Shown here: piece by piece, positions 23,786 through 35,671 of the stretch
How the letters are laid out: the number at the start of each line of letters is the position of its first letter
How positions within the stretch are numbered: position 1 is the stretch's first letter
Assembly: GCA_035772735.1 (NCBI GenBank)
Contig: JASDFA010000020.1
Span: 103,940,001-104,004,000 of the forward strand
DNA from: Datura wrightii
Lineage: Eukaryota > Streptophyta > Magnoliopsida > Solanales > Solanaceae
Length of the DNA stretch: 64,000 nucleotides
Reading direction: 5' to 3'
The notes under the pieces: generated by a model
Told to the model about the DNA's origin: nothing
The model's database searches: none
Seen by the model: only the letters and a program-made list of their open reading frames with translations
Translations under genes and position numbers: made by a program

Positions 23786-25128
23786 ATATAATGGATCATG
23801 CGCAGCACATAGTTTAATTGTATCAAGTAAATTAGATTTAATTCTAGTGAGCGAATAAAGAACAGCAAATACCTATTTGCGACTCAACGCATCAGCAACC
23901 TGGTTTTCCCTGCCGAGTTTGTGCACCCACACGAAGTCATATTCAACCAGCATCTCCTGCCACCGAGCCTACTTTGGACTCAATTTCTGTTGAGTCTTGA
24001 AGTAAGTATTGGCCACATTGTCCGTCCGGACAACAAACTTCGTTCCAAGCAAGTACCCTCACCAAACTTGAAGGCGATGGATCATAGCAACCATTTCCTT
24101 CTCATGGGCAGAATACCATTGCTCTGCGGCATTTAATTTCCTACTCTCAAAAGCTATCGGATGACCTTCTTGGACCAGCACATCGCCAAAAGCAAAATCT
24201 TATGCATTAGTGTGGACCTCAGATGACATATCAAAATCTGGCAGCCTTAGAATTGGCTCGGATGCAATGGCCTCCTTCAAGGCAGTAAAAGCCTTAGCAC
24301 ACGCATCTGTCCAAGTCCATTTGACATTTTTCTTCAACAAATTTGTCAATGGGGCAGCCTTCCTGGAATCGCCAGCAATAAATTTCCGGTAGTAGTTTGC
24401 CAAACCCAAAAATGATCTCAATTATTTTACCCCGCTTGGTGCCTGCCAATCAACAATAGCCTGCACCTTTTGGGATCCATCCGGACCTGGTTTTCACTAA
24501 CCAAGTGTCCCAAGAATTTGATCTCCCGTTTAGCAAACTCACACATTTCCATTTTCACATAGAGTTGGAAATCTCTAAGGCGTTGCAACACCTTCTCTAA
24601 ATGCAGCAAATGATCTTCGATAGTCCTACTATAAATGACTATGTCATCTAAGTATACTACTACAAAGTCATCAAGATAGTCATAAAGAACATTATTCATT
24701 AAGTTGCAAAAGATATCCGGGGCATTAGTCAACCCAAACGACATTACAAGGAATTCAAAGCTACTGTATCTAGTTACGTAAGTTGTCTTTGGGGCATCCC
24801 CCTCGGCTATGCGGACCTGCCAATAGACCGACCTCAAGTCTAACTTAGTAAAGAAACTAGCCTTAGACAGCCTATCAAGTAAATCTTGGATCAGCAGCAA
24901 CGGGTACTTGTTCTTCACGGTTACCTTGTTCAGCGCCCGGTAATCCACGCACATCCTTAAAGAGCCATCCTGCTTCTTTTGAAAAAGGACTGGTGCGCCA
25001 AATGGAGCCTTCGAAGGCTGGATAAGGCCAGCTGCAAGAAGTTCATCAATTTGCTTCCTCAATTCAGCCAACTCCAAAGGAGACATACGGTAAGGAGGGC
25101 GTACTGGAGGCACAGACCGTGGCAGCAA
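23786..25128 (-). pseudogene. Lineage I RT and RNase H (copy C)
   Basis: A long intact RT stretch of 233 codons (24427-25128) contains PPYRMSPLELAELRKQI, CVDYRALNK, MSFGLTNAPDIFCNLMN and the catalytic YLDD in VVVYLDDIVIYS (near 24640-24670). The tether and RNase H follow (FLGLANYYRKFIAG near 24390, a degraded HTDASD-type start near 24200). Later RNase H is broken by stops. This is one of the best preserved lineage I RT stretches here and suits phylogenetic placement. Confidence 0.9.
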
Positions 25129-25700
25129 CTATATTCTGTGGTCTATTTCCCTCCTCAGCAGCCACTGTCTAGGCAGTTCAGGCAGCATCACATCTTTGAA
25201 TTTTCCCAGCAACTCTGCAACATCATCAGGGACTTCCATCTGCAAATCTGGCTTGACTTCCACCAAGGCAGGGAGGTAAGTAGTCTCACTGCTCTTCAAG
25301 CCTTTGTCAAATGCAGCAGCCGACACCAACGCAGCAATCCCTGTGTTCTTTGACTTACTACTGCTTGCTTCACATGGGTTGATCCCCTTGACAAAGCCAG
25401 GATCCTTTTCACCCATAAACATCAAACCATCAAGATGAGGAATTGGAGCAACTTTATACTTTCTCATAAAATAAATCCCAGGTATGAGATTAAAATCATT
25501 AGGCGGCACCATTGTCAAATTATGCAAACCTGACCAGTGTCCATACTCAGCGGCACGTCTAGCGCCTGTCCAAGACCAGGTTATGCTGGTGAGTTTATAG
25601 CCTTCATCTTTGTTGCACATTAAGTCACCCTCAACCCGAATTCCTTGACTGTCTTGGTCGATGTATAGTAGCACCTGTATCAATCATAGTTACTACTGGT
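25129..25700 (-). pseudogene. Lineage I protease (copy C), broken
   Basis: Minus-strand protease. The active-site segment near 25665-25700 reads TMIDTG, and the following frame is disturbed. The body carries LHNLTMVPPNDFNLIPGIYFMRKYK, HLDGLMFMGEKDPGF and the linker to RT. A missing base near 25545 disrupts the segment that should precede LHNL, relative to the copy at 42160. Confidence 0.8.
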
Positions 25701-26911
25701 CTGTCCCCAATCTTGATTTCCACATACATCAGATTGGAGTAAGTGTTTGTCAAGTCTTCCACAGAATCTGCAGCATTTACAAGAGCAACTAAATCAGCGG
25801 CATCATCTTCTTCTTCATCAACCTGTTCTGCACGTTTGACACTAACGTGTTTAGCAACTTCAGCGGGTTGATATAGGCATCAACTTCCCCCTTTTCGCCA
25901 CACTCTCTTCTTCAGCAAGAAGAGCATTCACCTTGGCTTTATTGGGACAGTTTCATGCCTGATGCCCTAGTTTTTGGCACGTCCAACAGACCTTCTCACT
26001 CGCCGGCCTGTCATTTTCTGATGAAGCAGCCACAACTTTTCCCTTGCCTTTTGTCATTTCCCTCAGATTTTCGATGATCCTTCTTCCAGTCTTTCCCCTT
26101 CTCCCTTTTATTTGCGCTAGACGTAGGAGTAGGGTCAGAAAGCACACTGTTTGAATGAAAATTGATCAAAGCATCAGCAGTCGCAATTGCACTCGGCAGA
26201 TCTTGCACTTTCTGCCGATGCAACTCATTCTGCACCCAGCCTTGCATCCCAGAAATGAAGTTATGAAACTTGTCCTCGTCTGACATATTTTGGATGTCCA
26301 GCAACAAGGAAAAAAAGTCCTTCACATACTCACGAATTGAACCAACCTGTCTCAAGCGTTTCAGCCTGTCCTAGCAACCCAAGACGAATTGCTAGGTAGA
26401 AATTTGTCTCTTAGCGCCTCCCGCAACTGCGCCCATGTCTCAACCTTGGGCCTTCCTGCGCTAACATCATCAGCACTTTTGGTGTGCCACCACAGAATCG
26501 TATCCCCTCAGAAATAGCGTACTGCCATCGTCAACTTGTCATTTTCAGGGACATGAGCAGAAGTAAAATAATGTTCCATGTCCCATAAAAAATTTTCAAG
26601 TTCCTTGGCACCCCGAATCCCATCAAACGGCTTTGGTTCTGGGATTTTGATCTTGGCAGCATGCTCCTCGCCAACCCGGCAGAATTGGCTACTGCCTTGT
26701 GGAGCACCATCACCTCCGCCTTAAGATCTTCATTTTCTTTGACTAGTTCCTCAAACTTCGCAGCACTTGCCTCCTGAAAATTGAGAAAATCAGACAATTA
26801 GCCATCAACCTGCTCACGGTAGTGACGCAGTTCCAAGTTGAGACCATGGATCTGTGACAGCATGTCCACCAGATCGCTTGTATCTTTAGTGATTCCCACG
26901 AGCAAATCCAT
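25701..26911 (-). pseudogene. Lineage I gag (copy C), broken
   Basis: Starts at ATG 26909-26911 (MDLLVGITKDTSDLV). Coiled-coil, gag core and zinc-knuckle segments are all recognisable, with CWTCQKLGHQA near 25960-26000. Single-base losses near 26370 and 26670 split the frame. The site that is TAG in the copies at 1551 and 42915 is still a coding triplet here (near 26301). Confidence 0.85.
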
Positions 26912-28250
26912 TCGGTTTGTCTTTTAATGATTTGATGGCAAGGGTATGATAGCAATGGTGGATATTGGAGCTACTCATACGTTTGTAAATGACAAAGTTG
27001 CTTCCAAGAATGGGCTGAAGCTGAGGAAGTGCCCATCGTATGTCCAAACTGTTAATACCAAAGCACAAACGATTGTGGGAATCACATATGATGTTTCCAT
27101 GGTCCTTGGAGAGTGGACTGGAAAGCATAATTTGATGGTGATGCCGCTGGGAGACTTTGAATTGATAATTGGAGTTGATTTCTTAAAGAATTATCGGTTT
27201 GTTCCATTCCCTCATTTGGATGGGTTGATGCTGATGGACGAGAAGATACCGAGTTTCATAAAGGCAGTTCATCCTTATGGAGAAGCTGAGAAAGTGAAGA
27301 AGTACAAGACACCTATTATTCCTGCTATTAGTGTTAAGAAAGGTTTGAAGAAGGGAGATCAAACCTTTCTTGCTTCCATGGTTGAGATCAAACCAGATGT
27401 GAAGGTTGAGGTGCCCGATTCTGTTGCAGAATTTTTGAAAGAATATGCTGATGTGATGCCCCCTGAGTTGCCTAAGATGCTGCCACCAAGAAGGGATATT
27501 GATCACAAGATAGAGTTGCTGCTAGGATTAGTTGCCCCTTCCTAGGCTCCTTATCGGATGGCTCCTAAGGAGTTGGCTGAATTGCGCAAACAATTGAATG
27601 AGTTACTGGATGTCGGACTAATTCAGCCTTCAAAGGCTCCGTATGGTGCTCCTATTTTGTTCCAAAAGAAGCAGGACGGATCCTTGAGGATGTGCGTGGA
27701 CTATGGGGCATTGAACAAAGTGACTGTGAAGAACAAATATCCGGTGCCGCTGGTGCAAGACTTGATGGACAGGCTGAGCAAGGCATGCTGGTTTACTAAG
27801 CTAGATCTTAGGTCTGGTTATATGCAGGTTAGAATAGCAGAGGGTGATGAGCCTAAAACTACTTGTGTAACTAGGTATGACTCATATGAGTTTCTTGTAA
27901 TGTCGTTTGGGCTGACTAATGCCCCGACCACTTTTTGTAATTTAATGAATGACGTGTTGTTTGAGTATCTTTATTATTTTGTTGTAGTTTACTTAGACGA
28001 CATTGTTATTTATAGTTGCTCTCTTGATGAACACTTGATGCATTTGAGCAAGGTGCTGTCTCGTTTGAGGTAGTACAAACTCCATGTTAAGATGGAGAAG
28101 TGTGAATTTGCTCAAAAAGAAATCAAGTTCCTTGGGCACTTGGTGAGTCAAAATCAAGTGCGGATGGACCCAAAGAAGGTGCAGGCAATCGCGGATTGGC
28201 AGGCACCCAGTGGCGTGAAAGAGTTGCGGTCATTTTTAGGGCTGGCTAAT
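26912..28250 (+). pseudogene. Lineage II protease and RT (copy C)
   Basis: Plus strand, head-to-head with the preceding gag. Protease opens at 26946 with MVDIGATHTFVND, so the catalytic DTG reads DIG. The body runs to about 27540, where a TAG (27543-27545) interrupts the linker. RT 27558-28073 contains CVDYGALNK, LDLRSGYMQVRIAEGDEPKTT, MSFGLTNAP and the catalytic YLDD near 27990. A TAG follows at 28071-28073. It is related to lineage I throughout pol but clearly diverged. No lineage II gag or primer site precedes it. Confidence 0.88.
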
Positions 28251-30302
28251 TAATACCGCAAGTTCATTTCAGGCTATTCCAAGAAGGCAGCCGCCTTAAC
28301 AGATTTGCTGAAGAAAGATGTTAAGTGGGCGTGGTCCGAGAAGTGTGAAGCTGCATTCAGATTGTTGAAGGAAGCAGTAGCATCGGAGCCTATCTTAAAG
28401 CTGCCTGATTTCGAGTTGCCATTTGAGGTGCATACAGATGCATCTGAAAAGGCTGTTGGAGGTGTTCTTGTGCAGGAAGGGCATCCAGTTTCCTATGAAA
28501 GCAGGAAATTGAATGAAGCTGAGCAGCGGTATTCGACTCACGAAAAGGAGATGGTTGCTTTGTGCATTGCTTGCAGACATGGAGAGTGTATTTGCTAGGC
28601 ACACGCTTTGTGGTGCAGACAGATAATGTGGCTATTACATTCTTCAACACTTAACGCAAGCTAAGTCCGAAGCAAGCACGTTGGCAGGAATTCCTGGCAG
28701 AGTATGATTTCGTGTGGGAACATAAGCTGGGAAGGCACAATCAAGTTGCTGACGCCTTGAGCCGAAAAGAGGTAGTTGCTGCTGTGTTTTAAATTTCTAG
28801 ACTTGAAACTGATTTTATTGATAAAATGAGAATTTGTGCTGCTAATGACTCATTATATGTGAAATGGATGGGTCAAGTGAAAGAAGGGATAGTTAGGAGG
28901 TACTGGATCGAGGACGATCTTCTTTATTTCAAAGAGGGGAGGATCGTCATACCTCAAGGTGGTGGACTGCGTAGAGAACTGATGAAAGAGGCGCATGACA
29001 CTACATGGGCTGGTCATCCGGGTGTGGAGCGGATGTTTGCCCTGCTATCCCATGTCTATTATTGTCCAAAGATGGAAGACGATGTTGAAGCTTACGTGAA
29101 GACTTGTCTGGTGTGCCAGTTAGAAAAATCTGAGTGCAAGAAGGAAGTAGGTTTGTTGCAGCCTCTTCCGATTTCTGAACGGCCATGGATGTCTGTGTCA
29201 ATGGACTTTATTTCTGGGTTTTCGAAAGTGGACGGTAAGGCATATATTATGGCGGTTGTAGACAGGTTTTCAAAGTACTCTATTTTTATTGCTGCGCCAA
29301 TTGTTTGTTCGTCCAAAATAGCTGCTGATTTATTTTATAGACATGTGGTTTAGCTTTTGGTGTGGCAGATGACATTGTGAGTGATAGGGATGCTAGATTT
29401 ACAGGTCAGTTTTGGATAGCTTTGTTCAACATGATGGGGATCGATCTGAAATTCTCGACAGCGAATCATCCTCAAACATATGGCCAAACAGAGAGAATTA
29501 ATCACTTGGTGGAGGAATATCTCAGGCATTTTGTGACAGCGAGCTAGAGGAATTGGGTAGACTTATTGGATACGACAATGTTTTTCTAAAATCTGCATAA
29601 GTCTTCAGCAACCGAAATGAGTCCGTTTGAATTAGTCACCGAGATACAGCCTTTGACACGTCTGGATGTCGCAAAGCAGAAGCATCAAGGGAAATGCCTG
29701 ACTGCTTACAATTATGCAAGGGACAAGCATGAGATGCTTGCAGAGGCGCAAGACAGTTTGTGCAAGGCCCACAGTCGCATGAAGAAATATGCTAATCAAC
29801 ATAGACGCCCGTTGGAATTCGAGGTGGGTGACAAGGTGCTGCTCAAACTCACACCGCAGATTTGGAAACAAATTGTGAGTAAACGAGGCATAGGGGACTG
29901 ATTCCCAAATATGATGGCCCATTCGAGGTGGTGCAGAAGATAGGTGCAGTTGCTTATAAGATGAAGTTGCCGGGAGGTTGAAAATTCATCCTACTTTCCA
30001 TTTTAGGTTTTTGAAGCCTTATTTTGCAGATCATGCAGATCCGGACAGGCACAAAGTCAAGAGGGCTCCTCTTGTGGTGCACACACAGTTTGAAGAGGAG
30101 ATTGAACAGGTGCTGGATCACCGGGTGCTAGGCATGAGCAAGACAAACAGGCGGACAGAATTCTTGTTTCATTAGAAAGGAAAGTCCGTGGCGGACGCGA
30201 CTTGGGAGAAGAGTTCAAAACTATGGCAGTTCGAGAAGCAGCTGGAGGACTATCTTAAGATGGCCTGGACGAGGACGTCGAGTTCAACTAGTGGGGGTGG
30301 TT
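28251..30302 (+). pseudogene. Lineage II RNase H, integrase and chromodomain (copy C)
   Basis: RNase H segment 28305-28598 (PFEVHTDASEKAVGGVLVQ). Integrase 28826-29353 has the HDTTWAGHPGV and CLVCQLEKS zinc domain, and SMDFISGFSKVDGKA. The second core Asp is in IVSDRDARFTGQF (29380-29410) and the TERIN motif near 29495. A chromodomain-like tail includes HFRFLKPYFADH and QVLDHRVLGMSKTNRRTEF. It ends near 30290 with the LTR-adjacent run GTGGGGGTGG. Stops occur near 28255, 28790, 29350, 29545 and 30173. The terminal chromodomain marks it as a chromovirus. Confidence 0.87.
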
Positions 30303-30376
30303 TGTTAGACCCTCAAGCTGGAACTTGACGAATATCGGTAGTGGCATGCCAAGGAGGCACTATCTTGGCATGGCAA
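30303..30376. repeat. Palindrome centre with lineage II LTR remnant
   Basis: Lineage II 3' LTR starts at 30303 (TGTTAGACCCTC) but is only about 70 bases long. It holds CATGCCAAG (30345-30353) and its complement CTTGGCATG (30364-30372) around a 10-base spacer. Beyond it the same lineage II sequence resumes in the opposite orientation, so this is the turning point of the large inverted repeat. Confidence 0.75.
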
Positions 30377-31560
30377 CATGATCGGTCCCCATCATGTTGA
30401 ACAAAGCTGTCCAAAACTGACCTGTAAATCTAGCATCCCTATCACTCACAATGTCATCTGGCACACCAAACAACTTAACCACATGTCTATAAAATAAATC
30501 AGTAGCTATTTCGGACGAACAAACAATTGGGGCAGCAATAAAAATAGAGTACTTTGAAAACCTGTCTACAACCACCATAATAGATGCCTTATCGTACACC
30601 TTTAGAAACCCAAAAATAAAGTCCATTGGCATGGACATCCATGGCCGTTCAGGAATCGGAAGAGGCTGCAACAAACCTGCTTCCTTCTTGCGCTCAGATT
30701 TGTCTAACTGGCACACTAAATAAGTCTTCACGTAAGCTTCAACATCGTCTTCCATCTTTGGCCAATAATATACACGGGATAGCAAGGCTAACATCCGCAC
30801 CACACCCGGATGACCAGCCCATATAGTGTCATGCGTCTCTTTCATCAATTCTCTACGTAATCCACCACCTTGAGGTACGACGATCCTCCCCCCTTTGAAA
30901 TAAAGAAGATCGTCCTCGATCGAGTACCTCCTAACTATACCTTCTTTCACTTAACTCATCCATTTCACATATAATGAGTCATTAGCAGCACAAATTCTGA
31001 TTTTATCAATAAAATTAGTTTTAAGTCTAGAAATTGAAAACACAGCAGCAAGTACCTCTTTCCGGCTCAAGGCGTCAGCAACTTGATTGTGCCTTCCCGG
31101 CTTACGTTCCCACATGAAATCATACTCTGCCAGGAATTCCTGCCAATGTGCTTGCTTCAAACTTAGCTTGCATTGAGTCTTGAAGAATGTATTAGCCACA
31201 TTATGTGTCTGCATCACAAAGCGTGTGCCTAGCAAATACACTCTCCATGTCTGCAAGCAATGCACAACAGCAACCATCTCCTTTTCGTGAGTCGAATACC
31301 GCTGCTCATCTTCATCTAATTTCCTACTTTCATAGGAAACTGGATGCCCTTCCTGTACAAGAACACCTCCAACAGCCTTGTCAGATGCATCTATATGCAC
31401 CTCAAATGGCAACTCGAAATCAGGCAGCTTTAAGATAGGTTCCGATGCTACTGCTTCCTTCAACAATCGGAATGCAGCTTCACACTTCTCGGACCATGCC
31501 CACTTAACATCTTTCTTCAGCAAATCTGTTAAGGCGGCTACCCTCTTGGAATAGCCTGAA
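30377..31560 (-). pseudogene. Lineage II integrase and RNase H (copy D), truncated at palindrome centre
   Basis: RNase H frame 30951-31523 is intact for 190 codons, with PFEVHIDASDKAVGGVLVQ and the connection segment ending in HNQVADALSRKEV. Integrase frame 30360-30950 follows, with HDTIWAGHPGV, CQLDKS, PMDFIFGFLKVYDKA and IVSDRDARFTGQFW, and stops matching lineage II at MMGTD. The TERIN motif, integrase C-terminus and chromodomain, present in the opposite arm at 29450-30300, are absent here. Confidence 0.88.
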
Positions 31561-32874
31561 ATGAACTTGCGGTAATAATTAGCCAGCCCTAAAATGACCG
31601 CAACTCTTTAACGCCACTGGGTGCCTGCCAATCCACGATTGCCTGCACCTTCTTTGAGTCCATCTGCACTTGATTCTGACTCACCAAGTGCCTAAGGAAC
31701 TTGATTTCTTTTTGAGAAAATTCACACTTCTCCATCTTCACATAGAGTTTGTACTCCCTCAAATGAGACAACACTTTGCTCAAATGCATCAAGTGTTCAT
31801 CAAGAGAGAAACTATAAATAACAATGTCGTCTAAGTAAACTACAATAAAATAATCAAGATACTCAAACAACACGTCATTCATTAAATTACAGAAAGTGGC
31901 TGGGCATTAGTCAGCCCAAACGGCATTACAAGAAACTCATATGAGCCATACCTAGTTACACAAGTAGTTTTAGGCTCATCACCCTCTGCTGTTCTAACCT
32001 GCCAGTAACCAGACCTAAGATCCAGCTTAGCAAACCAGCATGCCTTGCTCAGCCTGTCCATCAAGTCTTGCACCAGCAGCACCGGATATTTGTTCTTCAC
32101 AGTCACTTTGTTCAATGCCCTATAGTCCACGCACATCCTCAAGGATCCGTCCTGCTTCTTTTGGAACAAAACAGGAGCACCATACGGAGCCTTTGAAGGC
32201 TGAATTAGTCCGGCATCCAGCAACTCATTCAATTGTTTGCGCAATTTAGCCAACTCCTTAGGAGCCATCCGATAAGGAGCCTGGGCAGGGGCAACTGATC
32301 CTAGCAGCAACTCTATCTTGTGATCAATATCCCTTCTTGGTGGCAGCATCTTAGGCAACTCAGGGGGCATCACATCAGCATACTCTTTTAGCAATTTTGC
32401 AACAGAATCAAGCACCTCAACCTTCACATCTGGTTTGATCTCAACCATGGCAGCAAGAAAGGTTTGATCTCCCTTCTTCAATCCTTTCTCGACACTAATA
32501 GCAGAAATAATAGGTGGCTTGTACTTCTTCACTTTCTCAACTTCTCCATAAGGATGAACAGCCTTGATGAAACTCGGTATCTTCTCGTCCATCAGCATCA
32601 ACCCATCCAAATGAGGGAATGGAACAAACTGGTACTTCTTCAAAAAATCAACTCCAAGTATCAATTCAAAGTCACCCAGGGGCATCACCATCAAGTTATG
32701 CTTTCCAATCCACTCTCCAAGGACCATGGAAACATCATATGCCATTCCCACAATCGCTTGTGCATTAACTGTTTGGACATACGATGCGCACTTCCTTAGC
32801 TTCAGTGCATTCTTGGCAGCAACTTTGTCATTAACAAACGTATGAGTAGCTCCGGTATCCACCATTGCTATCAT
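31561..32874 (-). pseudogene. Lineage II protease and RT (copy D)
   Basis: Protease starts at 32874 with MVDTGATHTFVND (intact DTG). A 330-codon frame then runs to 31882 through the linker (PPRRDIDHKIE) into RT (PYRMAPKELAKL, CVDYRALNK, LDLRSGYWQVRTAEGDEPKTT). A small indel at about 31885-31900 shifts the frame at LTNAP. The next frame, 31589-31882, carries YLDD in VVVYLDDIVIYS. This is the best preserved lineage II protease-RT unit in the window. Confidence 0.9.
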
Positions 32875-33965
32875 ACAGTTGCCATCAAATTATTGAAAGA
32901 CAAACCCAATAGATTTGCTGGTGGGAATCATTGAAGACACAAGGTGGTCGTGCTGTCACAGATCCATGGTCTCAACTCAGAACTGCGTCACTAGCGTGAG
33001 CAGGTTGATGGACAATTGTATGATTTTCTCAATTTTCGAGAGGCAAGTGCTACGAAGTTTGAGGAACTGGCCAAAGAAAATGAAGATCTTAAGGCGGAGG
33101 TGATGGTGCTCCATAAGGCAGTAGCCAATTTTGGCTGGGTTGTCGAGGAGCATGCTGCCAAGATTAAAATCCCAGAACCAAAGCCGTTTGATGGGATTCA
33201 GGGCACCAAGGAACTTGAAATTTTTTTGTGGGACATGGAACATTATTTTACTTATGCTCATGTTCTTGAAAATGACAAGTTGACGATGGCAGTTCGCTAT
33301 TTCAGAGGGGATGCGATTCTGTGGTGGCGCACCAAAAGTGCTGATGATGTTAGCGCAGGCAGGCCCAAGGTTGAGACATGGGCGCAGTTGCGGGAGGCGC
33401 TAAGAGACAAATTTCTGCCTAGAAATTCATCTTGGGCTGCTAGGGAAAGCCTGAAATGCTTGAGACAGGTTGGTTCAATTCGTGAGTATGTGAAGGACTT
33501 TTCTTCCTTGGCATAACTTCATTTCTGGGATGCAAGGCTGGGCGCAGAATGAGTTGCGTCGGCAGAAAGTGCAAGATCTGCCGAGTGTAATTGCGGCTGT
33601 TGATGTTTGATCCATTTTCAATCAAAAGTGTGCTTTCTGACCCTACTCCCACGGCTAGGGCAAAGAAAAGGGAGAATGGGAAAGACTAGAAGAAGGATCA
33701 TCAAAAATCTGAGGGAAATGACAAAGGGAAGGGAAAAGTTGTGGCTGCTTCATCCAAAAATGACAGGCCGGCGAGTGAGAAGGTCTGCTGGACGTGCCAA
33801 AAACCAGGGCATCAGGCACGAAACTATCCCAATCAAGCCAAGGTGAATGCTCTTCTTGCTGAAGAAGAGAGTGTGGCGAAAAAGGGGGAAGTTGCTGAAC
33901 ACGTTGGTGGCAAACGTGGCAGAACAGGTTGATGAAGAAGAAGAAGATGTCGCTGATTTAGTTGC
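32875..33965 (+). pseudogene. Lineage I gag (copy D), broken
   Basis: Plus strand, head-to-head with the lineage II protease above. The start codon has become ATA (about 32909) and a deletion follows in the first 60 bases. Gag core is intact at 33016-33516 (EIFLWDMEHYFTYAHV, AILWWRTKSADDV, REYVKDFSSLA). A deletion then removes the segment before FISGMQGWAQNE. The zinc knuckle CWTCQKPGHQARNY, with its last Cys changed to Tyr, is encoded near 33790-33830. It cannot be translated as one protein. Confidence 0.85.
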
Positions 33966-34808
33966 TCTTGTGAATGCTGCAGATTTTGTGGAAGACTTGA
34001 CGGATGCTTAGTCCAATCTGATGTATGTGGAAGTCATTATTGGGGACTGACCGGTACTCATACGTTTGTTGCGACCAAGACAATCAAGAAATACGGGCTG
34101 AGGGTGACTTAATGTGCAACAAAGATGAAGGCTATAAACTCACCAGCACAACCTGGTCTTGGACAGGCGCTGGACGTGCCGCTGAGTATAGGAAACTGGT
34201 CAGGTTTGCATAATTTGACAGTGGTGCCGCTTGATGATTTTAATCTCATGCTTGGGATTGATTTTATGAGGAAGTATAAAGTTGCTCCAATTCCTCATCT
34301 TGATGGTTTGATGTTTACGGGTGAAAAAAATCCTGGCTTTGTCAAGGGGATCAACCCATGTGAAGCAAGCAGTAGTAACTCAAAGAACACAGGGATTGTT
34401 GAGTTGGTGTCGGCTGCTGCATTTGACAAAGGCTTGAAGAGCAGTGAGACTGCTTACCTCGCTGCCTTGGTGGAAGTCAAGCCAGATTTGCAGATGGAAG
34501 TCCCTGATGATGTTGCAGAGTTGCTGGGAAAATTCAAAGATTTGATGCCGCCTGAACTGCCTAGACAGTTGCCGCCGAGGAGGGAAATAGACCACAAAAT
34601 TGAGATGCTGCCAGGGTCTGTGCCTCCAGCACGCCCTCCTTACCATAGGTCTCCTTTGGAGTTGGCTGAATTAAGGAAGCAGATTGATGAACTGCTTGCA
34701 GCTGGCCTCATCCAGCCTTCGAAGGCTCCATTTGGCGGACCAGTCCCTTTCCAAAAGTGGCAGGATGGCTCTTTGAGGATGTGTGTGGATTATAGGGCGC
34801 TGAACTAG
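33966..34808 (+). pseudogene. Lineage I protease and RT start (copy D), active site deleted
   Basis: A stop and a deletion at about 34048-34056 remove the segment that holds the DTG catalytic motif in the other copies, so the protease is dead. The protease body and linker are open at 34125-34808. They carry LHNLTVVPLDDFNLMLGIDFMRKYK, HLDGLMFTGEKNPGF and the RT start CVDYRALN, ending at TAG 34806-34808. Confidence 0.87.
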
Positions 34809-35671
34809 GTAATTGTGAAGAACAAGTACCCGTTGCCGCTGATCCAAGATTTACTTGATATGCTGTCTAAGGCTAGTTTCTTTAGTAAGTTAGACTTGAG
34901 GTCGGGCTATTGGCAAGTTCGCATAGCCGAGGGGGATGCCCCAAAGACCACTTGTGTAACTAGATACGGTAGCTTTGAATTCCTTGTAATGCTGTTTGGG
35001 CTGACTAATGCCCCGCTACCTTTTGTAACTTAATGAATAATGTTCTTTATGACTATCTTGATGACTTTGTAGTAGTATACTTAGATGACATAGTCATTTA
35101 TAGTAGGTCTATTGAAGATCATTTGCTGCATTTAGAGAAGGTGTTGCAACACCTTAGAGATTTCCAACTCTATGTGAAAATGGAAAAGTGTGAGTTTGCT
35201 CAAGGGGAGATCAAATTCTTGGGACACTTGGTTAACAAAAACCAGGTCCGAATGGATCCCAAAAAGGTGCAGGCTATTGTTGATTGGCAGGCACCAAGCG
35301 GGGTAAAAGAATTGAGATCGTTTTTGGGTTTTGCAAACTACTACCAGAAATTTATTGCTGGCTATTCCAGGAAGGCTGCCCCATTGAAAAATTTGCTGAA
35401 GAAAAATGTCAAGTGGACTTGGACAGATGAATGTGCAAAGGCTTTCACTGCCTTGAAGGAGGCCATAGCATTCGAGCCAATCCTAAGGCTGCTAGATTTT
35501 TATATGCCGTTTGAGGTCCACACTGATGCATCAGATTTTGCTGTTAGCGGTGTGCTGGTCCAAGAAGGTCATCCGGTAGCGTTTGCGAGCAGAAAATTGA
35601 ATGCCGCGGAACAATGGTATTCTGCCCATGAGAAGGAAATGGTTGTTGTGATCCATTGCCTTCAAGTTTGA
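34809..35671 (+). pseudogene. Lineage I RT core and RNase H start (copy D)
   Basis: RT continues at 34815-35033 (LDLRSGYWQVRIAEGDAPKTT, GLTNAP), is shifted by a one-base indel near 35020, and resumes at 35033-35671. That part contains the catalytic YLDD in VVVYLDDIVIYSRS (near 35070-35100), the tether FLGFANYYQKFIAG and RNase H PFEVHTDASDFAVSGVLVQ. The frame ends at TGA 35669-35671, where other copies have a Trp codon. Confidence 0.88.
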
